Assembly: GCF_011386835.1 (NCBI RefSeq)
Contig: NC_088800.1
Coordinates: 13,478,572-13,542,571, forward strand
Direction: 5' to 3'
DNA: 64,000 nt
Source: Chrysemys picta bellii
Taxonomy: Eukaryota > Chordata > Testudines > Emydidae
Shown in pieces: positions 37,801 to 46,800 of the stretch; the first letter of the stretch is position 1, and the number at the start of each line of letters is the position of its first letter. The notes under the pieces are model-generated. The model had not been told where the DNA came from. It did no database searches and saw only the letters and a program-made list of their open reading frames with translations. The position numbers and the translations under genes are program-made.

Positions 37801-40800
37801 CACAGGGTTAACAGAGTTTTAGTCACCCATTCTCCTTGCCAAAGAGTGAGCTGTGATTTCAGATAGATTCATCTGGGTGTTCCAGAGTGGTGGTCAGCAC
37901 AGAGGGCAGAACGCCCTGCCCTACTTCTCCCATCACTGCCACATTTCCTCCAGAAATTAATGTACTGTATGGGTGAAACTCAGTCCTGTCTTGGGCAAGT
38001 ACAGACCCTTTTTAAATCTGCATGAGTTGTACCCGCTAACCTTGGTCCCAGTGACCACCCGGTGCTGTGTTGGCATGAGAGGGAAATTAGTTTTCCCAGA
38101 GTAGGATGGCATATGAAAATGATCCCACAGGCACACAGTGAAGGCCTGAGCAGGGAGTGGCTTTGCTCACTTCACCTATGAATTTGGAGTTCTGCCTGAA
38201 GGTGGCAGACACGTCTGCACCCTGAGCCATGCTCACTGGGTAGGTGGCATTGCCTTTACACTCTGCTTTGTCCGTAGAAAAAACAGGGCCAACGATCAGA
38301 GAAAGCAGGTACTAGATTACAACAGGTCAGCCAAGGACCTGCCCGCCTTGAAGACAGGTACTCCTGTAGGATCCAGCCTTTAGAGAGTCTCCAGAAGGAG
38401 TAGACTAAAGGTGTAGTGAGGGCTGCACTGGCACCCAGCTCATATGAGGCAACTGTGCAAGAAAGAAGTGATCTGAAGGACCAGGAGACACTTAACGAGC
38501 GAGCAGACACAAAATCTAGATAGAACCTACAGAGAGAGAGTGACAGAACAGAGACAGAGAACCATCCAGAGGCCAACCCCACACAAAGGAAGGAGACTCC
38601 ACAGAGAGATGGTTTTCTAGATAGGGAGACAGGGATAGGTCACTCCCATTGTGGTCATCCATTGAGGAGACCAAACGATCTTAAAGACTATGTAACCAGC
38701 TGAGTCTGTGGTAAAGATAAGACTCCAATTCTGCTATAGGCTAGTAACCCAGAGTTGCCAACCCTCCAGGATTGTCCCAGGGTCTCCAGGAATTAAAGAT
38801 TAAACTTTAATTAAAGATCATGTCATGGGATGGAACCCCCAGGAGTACGTCCAACTGAAATTGGCAACCCTATAGCAACCTCTGGACAAAGGGACCTGGG
38901 GTGGTGGTCTGGGCATCAATTATTGTTTTTTAATGTGTATATTAAAATGTTTGTAAAATAGGGAAGATGTATCATGATCAGTAGAACTGGAGGAAGAGGG
39001 CCCATGTTCCCTGGAGGGACTGTTATTGATGGGAAACCAGGAATGCAGGGAGTTAGGCGGGAAGGAATTCACCCACATGGACAGAGCAGTGCACGGGGTT
39101 TAATGAAGTTCCACTTGTTCAAATGAACCTGTGTTCCATTTCACTCCCTGCTAATGGACCACATGTGTCACAGTAAAGGGCAGTCTCATCCACACATGGC
39201 CATGTGGTTTAGGGGCTTGTAGAACCCCGGGTAGAATTAATGCATTTCCCCTTGCAAAATAAACTGGGTTTTGTTTTGCTTTTTGCTGTTGTTTGTACAT
39301 TTGGCCTAGAGGGTTAAACGTTCTTCTCACTCGCATGCACGACATCACAATCAATCCAAACACCGCCAGGTGCATTTACTGTGATGTTATCGCCTTGCAG
39401 GAGAAACACAGAGCCCCAAACTTATGTCATGACAGGAGTAAAAAAACCTTCCAGTTCTCTGTGAAAACAAACCCAAACTCCCTAAACAAAGCTCGCCTGG
39501 AGGTCAAGGGTCATGGTTCTCTTATCTCTAATGGGTGCCTGGTCAGTAACAACTCAAATAACCATTTACCTTGCCCAAATAATGTCCCTACACTCATCTT
39601 TGTCCAGCTAACCTCTACCCCTCCTGAGACTGTCCCCTCAGGAGCTTACAGCTGGCCCCCACATACCTTCATTTTTATTAGTAATCATGTTTTCTATGGT
39701 AGTGACTAAGGGCCAACCAAGAGTGAGGGCCCCATTGTGTTAAATACTGCACTAGGCCTGTAGCCTTTGGCTTCTGTCCATGGGCTCATGGGTGCAGGCA
39801 GAATAGGCACCAGCAGATGCAGGACATGCAATGCTTATATGCTGATTCCGATAGTAATGGCTCCTAATGTCATTAACAAGGCAGTTATTGTGTGGTGATT
39901 CAATAACAGCTGACTGGTAAAGTTAAGCCATGAGTGTGCAATTAAATTCTTAATCATATCCTGAACTGGGATACGGTGGAGACATTAGCATAGGATTGTT
40001 TTGTTTTGGAGTATGCGGTGTCTTTCAATTGTACATTCAGTTATATGTCAATATATTTTTATATTGCCATCTATCAATCTGTTGTTCTTTCTAGGTTAAC
40101 ACACACCTCTTGTTCTTTCACCAAGGACAGAGCAACTCCCCAGTCACTGGAGCTTGTAGTGTACCAGTCTATAGGCAGCAAATAGTTACACCTAGGAGCA
40201 ATCAGAGTCTGTGGTTCCCCAGGCCGGTTGAAGATGGGAGCACTATGAAGACAGCATGCTCAGTGTGTTTGGGTGAAAGAGCCCTGTATCCTCCCCCAGC
40301 GCTTTGCTTATCCTGGCGATGGGTTCTGGAGGAAGCCTCATCCAACCCTCCTTGCCTGGAGGAATGTTAGCTGTGACCCCAGACCTTGAATGCATAAATA
40401 AGGGGAAGCTCAGTGAGGTTAACATGCCCATTCACCCACAAATTCCCATCATTTCTCATCTTCCACAGCTCAGATCTAAAGCAGCCTCTGAGTGAAGGAC
40501 AGCAGGAGGAGAGGCGCATACATGGGTTGTCTGTGTAATACATGCCAGCCGATCTCTCCTGACATTCATCTTCACTGGTGAGGGGAGATGGGAGAGCTCA
40601 CTCATGAAGATGGATGTCGTAGCACCGCTCTGCCATTATATACCTTTCCCATACATCTCTTGAGAGAGATTTTATGTTATGGAGAATATTAGCAACTCAG
40701 CTGTCAAAAGGAATTTCTGTGACATGGCTGCTCTGTTTTATTGCTTCCCTGTGTGAAGTGCCAGGATACACCCATGACAAATAGTCACAGTTATTATAAG

Positions 40801-43800
40801 ACTGTCTAATTCACTTGTCGTTTTGGCAAGTGTTTACGTTAACATACAAAATAATATTCCTTTCCAGCAAATTATTTAAGGAAAATGTCAGCATATTGAA
40901 TCGGTGAGAATGCACTTGGGGATTCAGTTCCAGAGTTTGTTTTCAGCTCATTGTCTAAACCACAACTTTTCTGGGCGTTGGATGCCTCAGAGGGTTGGTA
41001 ATGGGGTATGAAGCAGTTTGTCTCTAGCCCACCAGTTGAAATCCTGCCCGGGTCACTAATCACTTATTCATTCCCATCTGGTAGGTGTTTTGGGGGCCTT
41101 TGTGATGTCAGAGAGAGGGTTTCACCTCTCTTTCCAGGGACCCTGTGTTCACACTATAAAAATTACCATCACAGTCAGTGCTACCTGGTCTTGTTAGTTT
41201 CCAGGAGAGAAGTCAATGCTTAAATATGGCATGGAATGGCATCTCCCCTTTCAGTCCTAAGGGTCGTCTTGGCTAGCCAGAGTTAAGACATTGATGCGGT
41301 GGTAAGTGGGCATGGACCCTACTAGCCATTTGATCACAAGAATGGTCCCTTTCAGTCACAAGGGGGCACTGCTGCTTTCAACAGACTCTAAGTAGAGACT
41401 CAAAAATTAGAATACCCACACAGGGTCTGGTCCTTGGAAAGGGAGCTCCCCTGCTTTGTGTTCCCTCCAGCCACCATTTACCTGACCCAATAAGACCCGT
41501 GTGGAAGCAGAGAAAGAACTGACAGGAAGGGGATGCAATGCATGACAGTTCTTTCTCTGCTTCCACACCAGCCATCTCCTGCTGTCTGGTTTTTGTTACA
41601 GTTTTTTCCACCATACAGACTCAGGCACCCTCTGTTTCCTGTGTTTGCTAAAAGAGTGTGTGTCACATACACCTACCACACTGGAAGCCTAAGAATAGGT
41701 CCATGTGGGGAGAAAAACATGGTTAGATCCCAATGGGGTTAAAAGATAGCAGGACAAAGGGGGTCCTTTGGGGAGGGACAGAATAGAGAAATGGTAAATA
41801 TTTCATCTTTATATTAGGCCCCATTTCCAGTGGGCCTAAAGTTACGGTATATATGAATTTTCCTCTACTACTGTAGTCCAAACTGATACCCCACCATATT
41901 CCATTTATCACTTTTCCCAATGCTATTGGTCAAATGCTGCACGTGGTTAAGGGAGTCAAAAGGCCATTAGAGTGAGTCACACGGCTGCTGCCTGGCTTGG
42001 AGCCTTTGATCTCCTGAGTTCTTATCTCAGCTCTCCTACTGACTCACTCCATGGCTTTGGGCAAATCTCTTCACCTCTCTGTCTCAGTTCCCCCCTTGTA
42101 ATATGAGAGAAATTATACTGATTTATCTACCTTGTAGGTTCCCAAAGAATGTTAGCAGATAAGGAGTTTGTGAGGTTTTATTAACTAATGTTGGCAAAGG
42201 GCTTTGAACATGACAAATGCTTTACACAGTAAGTGATAAGTATTATTATAATTGTTAATTAACTTGCAGTAGCTGCTGTTAGAGGTAAACTGCTTGGTAC
42301 ACAGTAGATTTGAAGGACAGCAGCAAGCTTTATGATTTGACTATTATAAAGTGACTCAAAGGCACAGCAGATGTAGCTTTCATGCTGATAAAGCCATCAC
42401 TGGATCTTGCATATCCTTTCTAAGAACCAGTTGGTTAGCTTCTGGAAAGAGTGCAGAGCTTTGGGCACGTTTTGGGAAGAAAGGATAAATGAGGTTGCGT
42501 GGGCCAGAGGTTGCTGTGGGTGAATGCGTGATCTTTTCCACCTCGGGAGATCAGAGAGATCAAATGTGAAAATATATTTAGTGGACTTGTCACGTGACCC
42601 ATCCTAATATCACATCACATTTGGGCATAATTTAGTAAGATTATTATTGATTGTTTGTATTCTAGCAGTGTTCGGGGACCCCAACCAGGATTGTCCCAGG
42701 TGCTGTACAGTTATACAGAGAAAGACAGTTCTAACCCCAAGGTATTTACAAGCTAAATAAGGCCAGGACATAACAGGTGGGTGTGCAGGAAGCCACGACT
42801 ATCAGCAATAGGAACACAGGGATGTGTCAGCAAGCTACATGCCTAGGTCACTTTTTTTATGAATCAGTAATGATGAATAAAACCCCCGGGGGTCACTAGC
42901 CATGTAGACTTGCCATTATCACTAGGTTGTTTGCTGTAGGCATTGGAGTAGAGATAAGTTTTGAGAAGTGATTCGAAAGAGGACGGATTAGAAATCCCTG
43001 TTCAGGGGAGGCCCTTTGCTGGTATAGCAGCGGGTGCTGCAGATCAGCACTGAGGGTCACCAGAACTGGAATAGCTGAATGCCAGGATTCCACTAGTGTC
43101 AGAGCTGTGTGGCGGTGATGGACTAATAGGATACTAATAGGTCAGGACTGAGCTGCATTGGTAGAGCTATGGGAGTTGGTGGAGGGGAAACTCAGGACTG
43201 GAAATGCGTTGGCAGAACTGTATGGCAGAATACTGGATAGCACCCAACATGCCACCCCCATCTCACCTTTCACCAGTGACCTGCAGGGGATGTCTCAGGA
43301 CTGTCTCAGAAAATCTCAGGGTTTGTGACAGCATCTTGAGTCTGAGGTTATTGTGACTGTGAAAGTAAAAATGAATAGAATAGAGATCTGGAGGATATGT
43401 CCTATCCACGTTAATCACACAAGAGATGGCTCTTGACCCCGCCCCCCCATTATCCAGATCCACTGGAAGAGAAGGTGATATGTTGTTGTCTTGATTTTTA
43501 AGAAAATGGGGGTGAAATCCTGGCCGCACTGAAATCAAATCCATTGACTTGGAACTGAGTCAGGATTTCACTCCAATATTTAAAGTTATTTATTACCTGT
43601 TTTTTGTTTGCAAATAACAGAGAGGAACGTCTGGGTATGGGTGTCAGCTGAGTGTTAAATCATTGGCTTTTCACTGTGCCAGGAAGGCAGGAATGCTGCC
43701 TGAGTGACTCCTTGCTCCAGCCAGTGCCATTCACCTCACGTGTTCGTAACCACTAAATTCACATGCTTTGAAAAGAAACGTGCTCTTGTGCTGTGTGTTT

Positions 43801-46800
43801 CTTGTGACGAAGAGCTGATTATTCTGGAGGATTTGAGAAGAATAATTATCTCCTCTCTTCACCCCTTTGAATAAAAACAACAGAAAACTAAACTGGTATT
43901 GTAAATTTCGGGAGCTGAAATTGCATCTTTTGGTCTCCTCCAGTATTTTGCATTTTAATGCAACATTGATGATAACATTTGTCAAAAAGCCTCACAGCCC
44001 TTCAGAATCAGAAGATTTGGCAACAGCATAATTGGTGCAATGTGGAGAAAATATTGTTTGAAATATACTTCTGGGTGCAATTTGCCATGATATTTCTCTC
44101 TAAAGTGCATGAATTGGCTCTTCATCTGTGCTGCAGGAAAATGTTCCTTCTCATCCAGAAACCACATCTTTATTAGAGTTAATCCCCTGCAAGAGAGGTT
44201 GTGCTGAAAATGTGAAGGGAGATTTGTGGAGTCTTGAAGACTCAGGTGCTCTTGTTACTGAAAAAGAGGGATCTGGTGGGGGTGATTGGGCTGGCCGATG
44301 AGTTGCAAGTCTGCATGAGGTCATCTCCTCTTCCTCAGGTGTTGACTCCTCTCAATCCCAGCTCCCTTCTCTGCTCAATCAAAGTTGTGCCTTTGATGGC
44401 ATATGGAGTATTTTGGCCATGTCCCTTCACCTCACTTTTCCCCTATCCTTTTATATGTTGTTCCAGTTCCACCTTTCTTACAATGCACTGACTGGACCCT
44501 AACCTCTACAATTTTTACTCCTCCAAAATCTTCAAGTCCTCTTAGACAGCCTCTTCCCATCCTCCCATCCACTGCTGGCTCCACCTCCCCCCCACTAGAT
44601 GAACTGTTATCTTCCCACAAGGCAGCCCAGCCCCGCAGGCACAGGACTGGCAGCGTCAAACTGCCCTGTGCTGCCACCAGCTGCTCGGCCTCTAACTCAC
44701 TGCTCCCCCATGGCCCGCTCTGACCATTGGATTCCAAGTAACTTGCTTGAATCCAGCTGTGCATGCCGGCACTAACCGTCACCGTGTTGCCTGTGTCTCC
44801 TTATCTGCTGCTTCTCCCCAGCCTCTCACCTACCTGCTGTAACATGGCCTTTAGCTGTATGGTGGAGACTGTTCAGTGGCGCAGTGTTGCATACTGGGTC
44901 AGCTGCATCTGAATTTGGCCCACTTACAGTTTGCACCATGCACAGTTGAGGTTGGAGCTTCGCCATAGCTCATTCAGGATGGAGACCTCTCCGATGGTTC
45001 AGTTCGTGCACGAGCACACAAGACGAGGACCCAAAAGCTGACTACAATCTATCCCCCCTCTTTCTCTTCCTCTAGAAACCATTACCGCCGTAGTGCAGCC
45101 GCAGCGGGAGGCTCACAAGGAAAATCCTACTACACGCTCACCTTCACCGTCACGTTCCCTCATGGGGAGGATGTCTGCTACCTGGCCTACCATTACCCCT
45201 ACACTTACTCTGCACTGATGGTAATGTTGGCCTGTCCCAGGAAGAGACTGATGGGAACAAGGGAGGGAGCGGTCTTGATTATGAGTAGTATTTGATATGG
45301 CACATATGTTACCCTTTGTAGCACTGCTCGCAGGATGCTAGCTATTTTTCATAATGCTTTCATTGCCTTGTCCACAACAGTCCCTAACCGTGCTGCAGAT
45401 CAGGACGGAGTTGAAGGATGCCCTTGAGCATTAACTGCATGAAGCAGGCTGCAATTAAAGGCCGAATTTTTTTTTAGTATTTACCAGCCAACCCAAACAT
45501 GTCCAGCAGCCCATCCGTAGAGTGCGGGCTGCTCTGGGTTGATGGCAAGATAGGAGGAAAAGGCTGACTGCTTCTCCTACGTGACTAATCCCTTTCGGCC
45601 ATCATGTAACGACTCACTATTGGCAGAGCTGCACCGTGCAATACTGAGGTGCAGGGCCTGTTTCAGATTTACTCCGTCAGCTGTGCACTCTGCCCCAGTT
45701 AGACATCCCCAGTTGTGCTCCCAATGTATACGTGAAAAAGCAAACCGACCCAAAGCATAAGGCTTTACTGTCTCAAAGCTGTGTTGAAATGGATGTTAAT
45801 GTTTACTCTCTGGGGCAGGAGGGATTCACTCACGTGGCTCCCTAGAGCCTTTCATTGGCCAGCTGGGGAATAGTGTTGGGAGGTCTGGGGAAAGCTGAAT
45901 CCAGCTCACTTTCTGAACCATACTGGTGGGAGAGCCCCAGGTGAGGCTTCTAAAGAAGGGAAGAATAAATGGAGAAAATGGAGGATCCCAGGCAGCACTT
46001 CGCTTCACCATTAAGCGTGAGAGAGAAACCTTTCCAAAAGTGAAGATACTGGACATTCAGGCTGCCTCTGCCCCCTTTCCTCAGCCCCCTTTAATTGTCT
46101 TGCCATTAATGCCTTCTACCCAATCCCTGTTTCTATGGGCAATTGATGGATGGATGGAGCTATTTTGGGCCCCCTGCTGACTATTTCTAAAGCTCAAACT
46201 TTATTAAATGTACCATTTTGCCCTTGTACAAGAATGGAGAAGCTCCAGGCCAATGGGGGCTGCTGGAAGCGGCGCGGGCTGAGGGATATGCTGGCCACCC
46301 TTCCTGCAGCCCCCATTGGCCTGGAGCGGTGAACCGCGGCCAGTGGGAGCCACAATTGGCCGAACCTGCTGACGCGGCAGGTAAACAAACCAGCCCGGCC
46401 CGCCAGGGGCTTTCCCTACGCTAGCGGTGAACCGGCTTTGAGGAGCACTGATGTAGTCCATGTTAGGTTCATTCCCATTCCAAACCACATCACGTAGTTG
46501 ACTGCTTCGCATCCCACTACAGATGTTCAGAAAAGCTGGATTCAGTACCTGAGATCTCTCAGGTCAAGCCCTGGCGGTCCAAAACATGCGTGCAAGCCTA
46601 TCTGCACCAGGCCTATGGGACCCAATTACTTCCTTGAGCTAATGTGGAACACAGAGAGAGCTCCAGAAGTTGAACGTGGCATATACTTAAGCAGTTAATG
46701 CAAAGGCAGGTGTGTTCTGCAGCCAGCAGGAGAGTAGGGGGCTGGGAGACCGAGGGACGGGAGGCCTACTGAATTCTTTATTGCTGAAGTACAGTACCTA

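Larger units (their letters stand above)
37385..45075 (+). other. AGBL1 intron, 7.7 kb
   Basis: Contains a small TIR repeat (38753-38874), a MIR-like remnant (42008-42265), a tandem GT(C)AGGACTG-type repeat (about 43020-43240) and a short palindromic motif (43508-43566). Bases 37385-38752, 38875-42007 and 43567-45075 carry no exon and no repeat I can name. Confidence 0.7.

Noticed and set aside
39293..39709. 138-residue + strand ORF as an extra AGBL1 exon
   Set aside because: Adjacent exons already join in phase at the conserved CYYKNHY motif; an insertion here would break it.
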